DNA of 22,386 bases from positions 1 through 22,386 of IMG/VR virus record IMGVR_UViG_3300030419_001767, one strand, 5' to 3'. Positions 16,036-22,386 of the stretch are shown in pieces. Made by a program: the position numbers and the translations under genes. The stretch's first letter is position 1. Every line of letters starts with the position of its first letter. Below the pieces are notes generated by a model. That model was not told the DNA's origin. It saw nothing but the letters and a program-made list of their open reading frames with translations, and did not search any database. The DNA is from a virus.

Positions 16036-16889
16036 GAAGTATTGTCGCAGTAGGAGAAGCAGCAATTTATTTTACAAATTATCTGGAAAAATACCCAGAT
16101 TTTTCTTTTTACACCCTCAACCACACCTCGGCTGAGTTCAAAGTCCCGATCTACACAGAGTTGGAGAGATATGAAGAGACCTTGAGGGGTCTAAAGAAAT
16201 ATTTGTCCACAGTGGCTGACGATGTAACTTATGTCGTATCAGGTGGAGAACACGTTTCACTTATTTCACTGCAAGTTCTAAAGCACATCAAAAATAAAAA
16301 CGTAGACATTGTTTATTTGCAGCCAGACCTTGACACTCTCAACAAAACTGGTATAATGTTACACAACTTGGTTCACGGTGTTTTGCAAGAGAAGACCCGT
16401 TCACATACTTTCAAGGAGTTTACGGTTTTTGATTTAGCCGAAGTAAAAAAGATTTCTGGCACTGTAACGCTTGGCAAAATGAATGAGGCGGTTGTTCACT
16501 GCTGCGCTCAACACTGGCAGGCACACCTTTGGCTTTCTTCTCTCGACCCTGTGTTTGAAATCCGAGAAGAAAAAATTAAAAACGCGGTTATTTCTACACT
16601 TTCTTATTGTGATTTTTCCTTGACAACAACCACAAATCTTGGTAATATATTATTCACACGCGAAAAGGAGGTTCTTCTAGGAATACCAGAAAAAAGACTA
16701 AATGAGGACACAAATCTCCACAACGAGATTATGTCAAACTTTAAACAGTACAGGGAGCAGGAAGTATCAACTTCCATCAAAGTGTGCGGTGTTCCCTTTG
16801 AGCAAGAAATCGTTTATGTGAAAAGCTCAACCACAGCCGTGCAGAATAAAATGTTACAAGAAACTATTGACAAAGAACAAAATCAATAG
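16032..16889 (+). CDS. Unrecognised protein with an FtsZ/tubulin-like layout
   Basis: A 285-residue protein. ATG 16032 has AAGGAG 7 bases upstream and overlaps the polymerase stop by 4 bases, so it is favoured over ATG 16008. I know no family for it, but the order of elements resembles FtsZ/tubulin. A strand-Gly-helix-strand comes first (SIVAVGEAAIYFTNYLEKYP, then FSFYTLN). VTYVVSGGEHVSLISLQVLK (66-85) then parallels the strand-GGGTGTG-helix segment. A helix follows and ends in FKEFTVFDLAEV. A long helix starts near N151, FEIREEKIKNAVIS sits where the catalytic loop would be, and closing strands ILFTREKEV and STSIKVCGVPF end the protein. Only two glycines remain of the GTP signature and the usual catalytic aspartates are not obvious, so activity is doubtful. 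Its place between polymerase and gp32 suggests a replication-associated role. The fold is a hypothesis. Confidence 0.5.
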   Translation: MRSIVAVGEAAIYFTNYLEKYPDFSFYTLNHTSAEFKVPIYTELERYEETLRGLKKYLSTVADDVTYVVSGGEHVSLISLQVLKHIKNKNVDIVYLQPDLDTLNKTGIMLHNLVHGVLQEKTRSHTFKEFTVFDLAEVKKISGTVTLGKMNEAVVHCCAQHWQAHLWLSSLDPVFEIREEKIKNAVISTLSYCDFSLTTTTNLGNILFTREKEVLLGIPEKRLNEDTNLHNEIMSNFKQYREQEVSTSIKVCGVPFEQEIVYVKSSTTAVQNKMLQETIDKEQNQ

Positions 16890-16895
16890 TATTAT
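16867..16895 (+). promoter_or_regulatory. Sigma-70-type promoter for the ssDNA-binding protein gene
   Basis: TTGACA at 16867-16872, a 17-bp spacer and TATTAT at 16890-16895 (5 of 6). The -35 is in the last codons of the upstream gene and the -10 starts just after its stop codon. Predicted +1 is about 16902, giving a leader near 28 bases that contains AAAGGAG (16913-16919) 10 bases before the ATG at 16930. Confidence 0.75.
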
Positions 16896-16929
16896 AAAGC
16901 AAACCATACAGCAAAGGAGTAATTTTATT

Positions 16930-17682
16930 ATGGCAATTGATTTTAGCAAGTATAAAGCAAAACTGGACGCCCTTGATGGCAAGCGCTCTGGAGGAAAGAA
17001 CAACGATACGTTCTGGAAGCCAGAGATTGGGACACACCAGATTCGTATCCTTCCCGCAGAGGATGGAGATCCCGTAAAGGAACTTCATTTTCACTATAAC
17101 GTGGAAAAGGGCGGTGTGATGTGTCCAAAGCGCAACTTCAATGACAGTTGTCCTATCTGTGAGTTCGCGACTTCACTTTACCGTGAGGGAACGCCTGACA
17201 GTCAGGATCAGGCAAAGAAGTTGTTTGTGACTCAGCGTTACTACGCTCCAGCGATTATTCGCGGTCAGGAGGAGCGTGGTCCTGTTCTGTGGTCTTTCCC
17301 AAAGACTGCTTACAGGTCTATCATTGAGACCATCCTTGATGAAGACTATGGCGATGTGACTGACCCCAAGAAGGGTTTCGACTTGAAGGTCACTTACATT
17401 GGCAAGAACTTCGGCAAGGGTGACCGAGTTGTCTTTGATAACCTTCAGCCTCGTCCTCGTCCGACCACTTTGTGTGACGACGATGCTCAAGCCACTGAGT
17501 GGATGAATCACGAGATTGATGTTTACAAGATCTTTGATCGCAAGTCTCCCGACGAGGTTCAAAAGATTTTGGACAACTACCTGATGCCTGACGGCGGCAA
17601 CGATACTGTCCGCTATGGAGGTTCTGAGAAGCCTGCTTCTAAGACCTCGATGGTTGACGCAGCGTTCGCCAATGTCGGCTAA
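16930..17682 (+). CDS. 32: Single-stranded DNA-binding protein (T4 gp32-like)
   Basis: A 250-residue protein. The frame opens at 16867, but ATG 16930 has a strong AAAGGAG site and a fitting start (MAIDFSKYKAKLDAL); the upstream ATG lies in the promoter. Basic residues near 18-24 (KRSGGK) recall the N-terminal cooperativity region of gp32. The zinc site is clear: H53/H55, then C65-x8-C74-x2-C77, close to T4 gp32 (H64-x12-C-x9-C-x2-C90), within an OB-fold core. The C-terminus is not obviously the acidic tail of T4 gp32. The protein coats single strands at the fork and loads recombinase and helicase partners. It has its own promoter and a terminator directly after it, and its codons favour CGT/CGC and GGT, all consistent with high, separately set expression. 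Confidence 0.9.
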   Translation: MAIDFSKYKAKLDALDGKRSGGKNNDTFWKPEIGTHQIRILPAEDGDPVKELHFHYNVEKGGVMCPKRNFNDSCPICEFATSLYREGTPDSQDQAKKLFVTQRYYAPAIIRGQEERGPVLWSFPKTAYRSIIETILDEDYGDVTDPKKGFDLKVTYIGKNFGKGDRVVFDNLQPRPRPTTLCDDDAQATEWMNHEIDVYKIFDRKSPDEVQKILDNYLMPDGGNDTVRYGGSEKPASKTSMVDAAFANVG

Positions 17683-17695
17683 ACATTGCTGAGTG

Positions 17696-17723
17696 GGGGA
17701 GGGGCGAAAGCCCCTCCCCTTTT
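17696..17723 (+). terminator. Intrinsic terminator after the ssDNA-binding protein gene
   Basis: Bases 17696-17705 (GGGGAGGGGC) and 17710-17719 (GCCCCTCCCC) form a perfect 10-bp stem around a GAAA tetraloop, followed by TTTT at 17720-17723. It lies 14 bases after the stop codon and just upstream of the uvsX ribosome site (AAAGGAG, 17727-17733). Confidence 0.92.
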
Positions 17724-17737
17724 ATAAAGGAGACATA

Positions 17738-18862
17738 ATGCCGAGAAAATCAAAAGCTGATAAGGCTGGCAAGCTTTCTTTGAAAGATATGCAAAAACTT
17801 ATCAATAAACGAGCAGGAATGGCGGTTGCTTATGATTTAAACGAAGACAACCCCACGATTGTAAAAGAGTGGATTCCAACTGGCTCACGAGTTCTTGACT
17901 CAATTATTTGTCGAGGACAACTTGCTGGTCTTCCAGCAGGAAAAATTGTTGAAATCGCAGGGCTACAAGCCACTGGCAAGTCTTACATGGCTGCACAGTG
18001 TGCTGCTAATGCCCAAAAAATGGGCTTTGATGTTATTTATTTTGACTCAGAGTCTGCCATTGATCCAGAGTTTCTTAAGAATGCAGGGTGTAATCTAGAC
18101 ACTCTTCTTTATGTTCAGGCTTCTTCAGTAGAGTTTGTGTTGGAGACAATCGAAGATCTTCTAGCAAACAACGAAAATAAAATGTTGTTTATCTGGGATT
18201 CTTTGGCATTGACCCCAAGCAACTCTGACGTTGAAGGTGACTTCAATCCTCTTAGTTCAATGGCTGTCAAACCACGCATTTTGTCAAAGGGTCTGTCCAA
18301 GTTGACAGTTCCAATTGCAAATAGTGGTTCCGTGATGTTGGTTCTCAACCAGTTGAAGACAAACATTACTATGAATGTTGCAGAGGCTTTGACGACGCCT
18401 TATTTCACACCGGGGGGTAAGGCTTTAGCATATGCCTATTCGCTCCGTATTTGGCTCACAAAGCGCAAAGCAAAGAATGCATTCATCACTAATGATGCAG
18501 GCTTTAGGATTGGCTCTGAGGTTAAAGTAAAACTAGAAAAATCTCGCTTCGGAACAGAAGGTCGAATGTGTCAGTTTCAGATTATCTGGGGCGAAGCACA
18601 ACCTCGCATCTTGGATAAAGAGAGTTGGTTCGACGCTGTAAAGATTTCTGATCAGTTGAAGTCCGGTGGTCCTTGGTGGACACTAACCTTTGACGACGGA
18701 ACACAAAAGAAGTTCCAAGGTGGCGCTTGGTTGGAAATGCTTGAGGATAAAAAGTTTTACGATCAAATTATTAAAATTATGGATCGAGAACTTATTCAAA
18801 AGTTTGATGAGCAAACTGGCGATGCTTCGGCGTATTACGAAAGCAAAGAAGATGAAGATTAG
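17738..18862 (+). CDS. uvsX: RecA/UvsX-type recombinase
   Basis: A 374-residue protein (T4 UvsX: 391, E. coli RecA: 353). The frame is open further upstream through the terminator hairpin, but ATG 17738 with AAAGGAG before it is the obvious start. GLPAGKIVEIAGLQATGKS (64-82) contains the Walker A loop, GLQATGKS. FDSESAID (102-109) carries the catalytic Glu105. MLFIWDSL is the Walker B strand with D154. LVLNQLKTNI (201-210) corresponds to the RecA switch region with Gln205. It forms ATP-dependent filaments on single-stranded DNA for strand exchange, repair and recombination-dependent replication, working with gp32 encoded just upstream. The C-terminus is acidic (final ESKEDED). The deaminase gene overlaps its last 11 bases. 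Confidence 0.92.
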   Translation: MPRKSKADKAGKLSLKDMQKLINKRAGMAVAYDLNEDNPTIVKEWIPTGSRVLDSIICRGQLAGLPAGKIVEIAGLQATGKSYMAAQCAANAQKMGFDVIYFDSESAIDPEFLKNAGCNLDTLLYVQASSVEFVLETIEDLLANNENKMLFIWDSLALTPSNSDVEGDFNPLSSMAVKPRILSKGLSKLTVPIANSGSVMLVLNQLKTNITMNVAEALTTPYFTPGGKALAYAYSLRIWLTKRKAKNAFITNDAGFRIGSEVKVKLEKSRFGTEGRMCQFQIIWGEAQPRILDKESWFDAVKISDQLKSGGPWWTLTFDDGTQKKFQGGAWLEMLEDKKFYDQIIKIMDRELIQKFDEQTGDASAYYESKEDED

Positions 18863-19298
18863 CCAATCGAGTAAAAAGACTCAAAGGTATTTTGAACTTG
18901 CGCGGCGCATGGCGAAGGAAAGCACCTACGGGAAACTTCGTCATGGAGCGGTGCTTGTCAAGGGCGGGAGAGTCGTATCAGTAGGATTTAATAAAGGGTC
19001 TTACTGTGCCTTCGGTCAAAGATTTAGAGATATTCACAAATACGGTCACGCCACACAGCACGCAGAAATCTCCGCAATACTTGGCATTTCAGCAAAAACA
19101 ACACAAGGGGCATCAATGTATGTTGCGAGAATAAATAACGAGAACAAATTTAGAATGTCCAAGCCCTGTTGTATGTGCCACGAAGTAATGGAGTTTGTTG
19201 GTGTGCGAAAAGTATATTACACAACGGGAGAAGATTCATATGAGACAGCCGCAATCGGACTTGATGAGTCGTTTTGGCATAGAGGTGCAGACGATTAA
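18852..19298 (+). CDS. Deoxycytidylate (dCMP) deaminase-like zinc enzyme
   Basis: A 148-residue protein. ATG 18852 lies within the end of uvsX (11-base overlap, translation probably coupled); the frame extends further upstream inside uvsX without sense. The zinc-dependent cytidine deaminase signature is present: H70-A-E72 in HATQHAEISAI, and P105-C106-x-x-C109 in KPCCMCHEVM. H70, C106 and C109 would bind zinc and E72 act in proton transfer. An N-terminal helix, the HGAVLVKGGRVVSVGFN strand pair (31-47) and VRKVYYTTGED (118-128) match the family core. dCMP deaminases make dUMP, the precursor of dTMP; T4 encodes one (gene cd). With the reductase gene nearby, a nucleotide-supply role is likely, though other members of the superfamily act on different cytosine or guanine substrates, so substrate is inferred. 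Confidence 0.78.
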   Translation: MKISQSSKKTQRYFELARRMAKESTYGKLRHGAVLVKGGRVVSVGFNKGSYCAFGQRFRDIHKYGHATQHAEISAILGISAKTTQGASMYVARINNENKFRMSKPCCMCHEVMEFVGVRKVYYTTGEDSYETAAIGLDESFWHRGADD

Positions 19299-19461
19299 TG
19301 AAAATGAAGATGGTTCGCTAGATGTAAAAGTAGACGTAAACGAACGGTTCAAAGAATGGTTTGTGTATATGCACGGACTCCCACAGTGGGATGAAGATTA
19401 TTTTGAGCAGTGGTTTCTAAAAACACTCGGTGATTATGTAGGGGTAAATCCAAATGAATAG
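19240..19461 (+). CDS. Small acidic protein, function unknown
   Basis: A 73-residue protein if started at ATG 19240, which has GGGAG 9 bases upstream. ATG 19264 is a possible shorter start with a poor ribosome site. It overlaps the deaminase gene by 59 bases and the exonuclease gene by 8 bases, so it belongs to a tightly coupled row. The sequence includes GIEVQTINENEDGSLDVKVD, then ERFKEWFVYMHGLPQWDEDY and FEQWFLKTLGDYV: acidic and unusually rich in tryptophan and phenylalanine for its length. No cysteines, signal peptide or membrane segment are seen. Such small acidic proteins in replication rows can be protein-binding factors, but nothing here decides that. Confidence 0.6.
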   Translation: MRQPQSDLMSRFGIEVQTINENEDGSLDVKVDVNERFKEWFVYMHGLPQWDEDYFEQWFLKTLGDYVGVNPNE

Positions 19462-20407
19462 AATGATGATTGTAGACGGAAATAATTCTTTTTTACGCAA
19501 CTACGTTGTAGACCCGTCTCTATCAAATAATGGAGAACCCATTGGCGGTTGTAAAGGCTTTCTAAAGTCTCTGCAAAAGCAATGCCGTATTATTAAGCCA
19601 GACTTTGTTGTAGTGGTGTGGGACGGTGAAGGTGGTTCGCTCAAGCGAAGAACCCAAAATAAAAACTATAAAGAAGGTCGTAAGCCGATCCGCTTTAACC
19701 GTCCAAATACCTTTATGACAGATAGGCAACAAAATGACAATAGAGTTTGGCAAATGGGAAGGTTGTTTGAATACCTAAACGAACTTCCTATTGCCCAACT
19801 TATTTCGGAGAACGTGGAAGCTGACGATTTGGTTGGCTACATTGTTTCTCGCTTCCCAAAAACAGAAAAGGTTATCGTTTCCTCAGACAAGGATTTCTTT
19901 CAACTCTGCGACGACAAAACTATTGTTTATCGTCCAATCCAAGATAAGTTTGTTACAAAGAAAACTATTCTTGAGGAGTTCAAGATTCACCCTCGTAACT
20001 TTGCACTTGCCCGTGCTATCACGGGTGACAAGTCAGACAATCTTGTTGGTGTTCCAAGAGCAGGGCTAAAGACCGTTGCGTCACGTTTCCCAGAGATGGC
20101 TGAAGACCGTGACATTTTTATCAACGAGTTGGTTCAGCTTTGTGAAACAGCCGAGAAGAAAGTAAAAATTTACGAAAGTATTGTAGAGAACAAACAACTT
20201 GTAACAGACAACTACAAACTAATGCAACTATACACCCCTTCGATTTCGACCAGAACAAAAGCAAAGATTGATTGGTCACTCAAAGAATGTTGCACAGATT
20301 TTAATCTTACACAGGTCAACGCAATGATGTTGGAAGACGGATTTGGAAATTATAACTTTGGACAACTTTGGGCTACGATGAGAAACATCTCCTTGCAATC
20401 AAAATAA
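19454..20407 (+). CDS. 5'-3' exonuclease / RNase H of the FEN family
   Basis: A 317-residue protein (T4 RNase H: 305) with the acidic metal-binding residues of flap nucleases in order: D8 in MMIVDGNN, D57 in VVVVWDGEGG, E122-A-D-D125 in NVEADDLVG, D145/D147 in VSSDKDFFQL, and D192/D195 in TGDKSDN. GVPRAGLKT (199-207) is the helix-hairpin-helix that grips the DNA duplex. These enzymes remove RNA primers from lagging strands and trim flaps. The short family A polymerase in this phage lacks the 5' nuclease domain of bacterial Pol I, so this separate enzyme fills that role. The gene overlaps the previous one by 8 bases. Its last codons contain the -35 of the next promoter. Confidence 0.88.
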   Translation: MNRMMIVDGNNSFLRNYVVDPSLSNNGEPIGGCKGFLKSLQKQCRIIKPDFVVVVWDGEGGSLKRRTQNKNYKEGRKPIRFNRPNTFMTDRQQNDNRVWQMGRLFEYLNELPIAQLISENVEADDLVGYIVSRFPKTEKVIVSSDKDFFQLCDDKTIVYRPIQDKFVTKKTILEEFKIHPRNFALARAITGDKSDNLVGVPRAGLKTVASRFPEMAEDRDIFINELVQLCETAEKKVKIYESIVENKQLVTDNYKLMQLYTPSISTRTKAKIDWSLKECCTDFNLTQVNAMMLEDGFGNYNFGQLWATMRNISLQSK

Positions 20408-20421
20408 AACTATAGTAGAAT
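20393..20421 (+). promoter_or_regulatory. Sigma-70-type promoter for the helicase gene
   Basis: TTGCAA at 20393-20398 (4 of 6), a 17-bp spacer and TAGAAT at 20416-20421 (5 of 6), overlapping the end of the exonuclease gene. Predicted start is about 20428, with a 14-base leader that includes AAGGGGGTG before ATG 20442. Confidence 0.55.
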
Positions 20422-20441
20422 AGAACAAATAAGGGGGTGAA

Positions 20442-21818
20442 ATGAAAGGGCAAGAATTTGAGTTGGAGAACTTTGCGAAGTTCGGCAAAAACTTTCAAGA
20501 AAAGTTGGTTCAGTGTATGTTTTACGACAGGTCGTTCTATGACCAGATGTCGGATATTTTTGATATTTATTTTCTAGAACTAAAGTATCTAAGGTTGTTT
20601 TATTCTCGGCTTGCTGGTTATCGCAGTACATACGAGAAGCATCCTTCGGTAGACATTATGACTTCAGTAATCAAGACAGAACTTGATGATGAAACTGAAG
20701 TGGTCAAGAAGCAGGTAAGGGATTACTTTGCTCGCATCGCAGTTACAAATGTGGTCGAGGATTCAGAGTATGTAAAAGCCACCGCTCTTGATTTTTGCAA
20801 GAAACAAAAACTAAAAGAAGCTATTATGAAGTCCGTTGGTCTTCTCAAGACTTCTTCGTTTGATGAAATCAAAGAAGTTATTGATAGCGCAATGAAGTTG
20901 GGTCTGGATAATAATCATGGTTATGATTATCTGCTAGACTTTGAAGAACGATTTATGATGAAGTCGCGCAACCCAATGACCACGGGTTGGAAGACGATTG
21001 ATGACATTACAAAAGGTGGGTTAGGTCGCGGAGAACTTGGAGTTGTTATTGCTCCAACTGGTGCAGGAAAGTCTATGGCTCTTGTTCACCTTGGCGCACA
21101 AGCAGTCAAGGCTGGCAAGAATGTGGTTTACTATACTCTAGAACTTCTTGACACAGTTGTGGCTTCTCGCTTTGATTCTTGTATTACAGGGATCAGGTTA
21201 CAAGACCTAACGACACTGAAAGACGAAGTTTATGACGAGGTAAAAGATCTGGAAGGTCGCCTGATCATCAAGGAGTACCCAACTAAATCTGCCAATGTGA
21301 ATAAACTAAAACAGCATCTAGAGAAGCTTCGTTTCACAGGTTTTGAACCTGATTTAATTTGTGTAGATTATGGAGATCTTTTGTCGCCTATTTCTTCTTA
21401 CAAGGAGAAACGGATTGAGTTGGAGACTATTTATGAAGACCTTCGGGGAATGGCGCAAGAGTTTGAGTGTCCCGTTTGGACAGCTTCCCAGACCAACCGC
21501 AGCGGCTTGAACGCTGAAGTTGTTACTATGGAGTCAATTAGCGAGGCGTTTAACAAATGCTTTGTAGCGGATTTCATCTTTACTCTTTCGCGGACGATTA
21601 CAGACAAGAACAATAACTCTGGCAGGATATTTGTGGCTAAAAACAGAAATGGTCCTGATGGTATTGTTTACCCCATTTTTATGGATACGAGCAATATCAA
21701 GATCGATGTTCTTTCCCCGACAGGCGAGACGGCTGATGAGATTAATCAGAACGCAGCCAAAAAACAACAAGAAACTCTCAGAGAAAAATATAAAAAATTT
21801 AGAAACGGAGGAAATTAA
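20442..21818 (+). CDS. Replicative DNA helicase, DnaB/gp41 type
   Basis: A 458-residue protein (T4 gp41: 475; E. coli DnaB: 471). The N-terminal 165 residues are helical, as in the DnaB N-domain and linker. MTTGWKTIDDITKGGLGRGE (179-198) opens the RecA-like motor. Walker A is APTGAGKS (204-211). YTLELL contains the catalytic Glu234. LICVDYGDLL (305-314) is Walker B with D309. WTASQTNRSG carries the sensing Gln350, and VAKNRNGPDGIV near residue 405 resembles the arginine-finger region. Hexamers move 5'-3' on the lagging strand and recruit primase. A strong AAGGGGGTG ribosome site precedes ATG 20442. No primase domain is fused, and no primase gene is seen in the window. Confidence 0.9.
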   Translation: MKGQEFELENFAKFGKNFQEKLVQCMFYDRSFYDQMSDIFDIYFLELKYLRLFYSRLAGYRSTYEKHPSVDIMTSVIKTELDDETEVVKKQVRDYFARIAVTNVVEDSEYVKATALDFCKKQKLKEAIMKSVGLLKTSSFDEIKEVIDSAMKLGLDNNHGYDYLLDFEERFMMKSRNPMTTGWKTIDDITKGGLGRGELGVVIAPTGAGKSMALVHLGAQAVKAGKNVVYYTLELLDTVVASRFDSCITGIRLQDLTTLKDEVYDEVKDLEGRLIIKEYPTKSANVNKLKQHLEKLRFTGFEPDLICVDYGDLLSPISSYKEKRIELETIYEDLRGMAQEFECPVWTASQTNRSGLNAEVVTMESISEAFNKCFVADFIFTLSRTITDKNNNSGRIFVAKNRNGPDGIVYPIFMDTSNIKIDVLSPTGETADEINQNAAKKQQETLREKYKKFRNGGN

Positions 21819-22386
21819 ATGGATCTAGAGAAGAATATACTTTCTGATATTACAGTGCATATGAAGTATGCAAAATATCTCCCCAAGAAAGAACGTCGTG
21901 AGACATGGACAGAACTTGTCAATAGAAATAAAAATATGCACGCCAAAACTTATCCTGAGTTGAAGGACGAGATCAATGAGGCGTACAAGTATGTAAAAAA
22001 CAAAAAGGTTCTGCCTTCAATGCGTTCAATGCAGTTCGGTGGAAAGCCGATCGAAATAAATCCAGCAAGGATTTATAATTGTGCTTTTGCTCCGATCGAT
22101 GATTGGCGAGTATTCAGTGAGGTTATGTTTCTTCTCTTGGGTGGCACAGGTGTGGGCTATAGCGTTCAACAACACCACGTTGAAAAGTTGCCAGAGATCC
22201 GTAAACCAAATCCAAATCGCACCCGTCGTTTCCTTATTGGAGACAGCATTGAAGGCTGGGCAGATGCGGTCAAAGCTTTGATGCGAAATTATTTTTATGG
22301 TGGTTCAAAGATCAGATTTGACTTTTCTGATATCCGAGCCAAAGGTTCCAGACTAATTACTTCTGGTGGGAAGGCACCGGGACCAC
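21819..22386 (+). CDS. nrdJ: Class II (B12-dependent) ribonucleotide reductase, N-terminal part, cut by the window end
   Basis: ATG 21819 overlaps no coding base of the helicase gene (stop 21816-21818) and follows an ACGGAGGA ribosome site. The 189 residues present include VLPSMRSMQFGGKPIE (64-79), RIYNCAFAPIDDW (84-96), FLLLGGTGVGYSVQ and GDSIEGWADAVKALM. These match the N-terminal region of monomeric adenosylcobalamin-dependent ribonucleoside triphosphate reductases of the Lactobacillus leichmannii type. The Cys in the YNC segment should be one of the two redox-active cysteines. The enzyme turns ribonucleotides to deoxyribonucleotides without oxygen or a second subunit but needs host cobalamin. 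The catalytic barrel lies beyond the window, so completeness cannot be judged. Confidence 0.87.
   Translation, partial: MDLEKNILSDITVHMKYAKYLPKKERRETWTELVNRNKNMHAKTYPELKDEINEAYKYVKNKKVLPSMRSMQFGGKPIEINPARIYNCAFAPIDDWRVFSEVMFLLLGGTGVGYSVQQHHVEKLPEIRKPNPNRTRRFLIGDSIEGWADAVKALMRNYFYGGSKIRFDFSDIRAKGSRLITSGGKAPGP

Noticed and set aside
16620-16648. TTGACA-17-TAATAT inside the unrecognised gene upstream of gp32
   Set aside because: The -35 is perfect, but the -10 matches only 4 of 6, it lies in mid-gene with no adjacent start codon, and a better promoter exists at 16867.
17654-17685. TTGACG near the end of the gp32-like gene as a uvsX promoter
   Set aside because: No acceptable -10 is found 16-18 bases downstream; uvsX may be served by leakage through the terminator or by longer transcripts.
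18690-18851. Longer deaminase beginning inside uvsX
   Set aside because: The added 54 residues are an out-of-frame reading of uvsX; the family core begins just after ATG 18852.

Overview
The window is a 22.4 kb piece of a tailed-phage genome of myovirus type. Every gene I can support lies on the + strand, the genes are packed head to tail, and the gaps are only tens of bases. The left two thirds carry a T4-type morphogenesis set, running from the C-terminus of a gp23-like major capsid protein through neck proteins, tail terminator, contractile sheath, tail tube, tail assembly chaperone, tape measure, tube-initiator-like protein, gp53-like wedge protein and hub. The right third is a replication and nucleotide module. 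No integrase, repressor, tRNA, insertion sequence or CRISPR array is visible, which fits a lytic phage of a bacterial host.

Layout: 1-328 major capsid protein end; 353-389 strong intrinsic terminator; 422-2955 neck and tail-completion genes; 3013-6340 sheath and tube; 6365-7397 tail assembly chaperone, whose second part can only be reached by a ribosomal frameshift; 7454-9997 a small conserved-looking protein and the tape measure; 10024-14838 baseplate region; 14851-16035 a short family A DNA polymerase; 16032-16889 an unrecognised protein whose layout resembles the FtsZ/tubulin fold; 16930-17682 gp32-like ssDNA-binding protein; 17738-18862 UvsX/RecA; 18852-19298 deoxycytidylate deaminase-like protein; 19240-19461 small unknown; 19454-20407 5'-3' exonuclease; 20442-21818 DnaB/gp41-type helicase; 21819-end the N-terminus of a B12-dependent (class II) ribonucleotide reductase.

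Working together, the helicase unwinds the fork, the family A polymerase copies it, the exonuclease removes RNA primers, gp32 coats single strands, UvsX drives recombination, and the reductase and deaminase supply deoxynucleotides. A T4-type virion joined to a family A polymerase without an exonuclease domain recalls the far-T4 group (for example Rhodothermus phage RM378, whose polymerase and proofreading exonuclease are encoded separately) more than T4 itself, which uses a family B enzyme. That placement is inference.

Three good sigma-70-type promoters, all with 17-bp spacers, lie in the replication module: before the polymerase, before gp32 and before the helicase. I found no comparable promoter in the gaps of the structural region. 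The polymerase promoter is placed so that the predicted transcript would begin at the A of the polymerase start codon. The items most worth checking are the +1/-2 frameshift at 7192-7199, the leaderless polymerase mRNA, the minimal polymerase and the possible tubulin-like protein.
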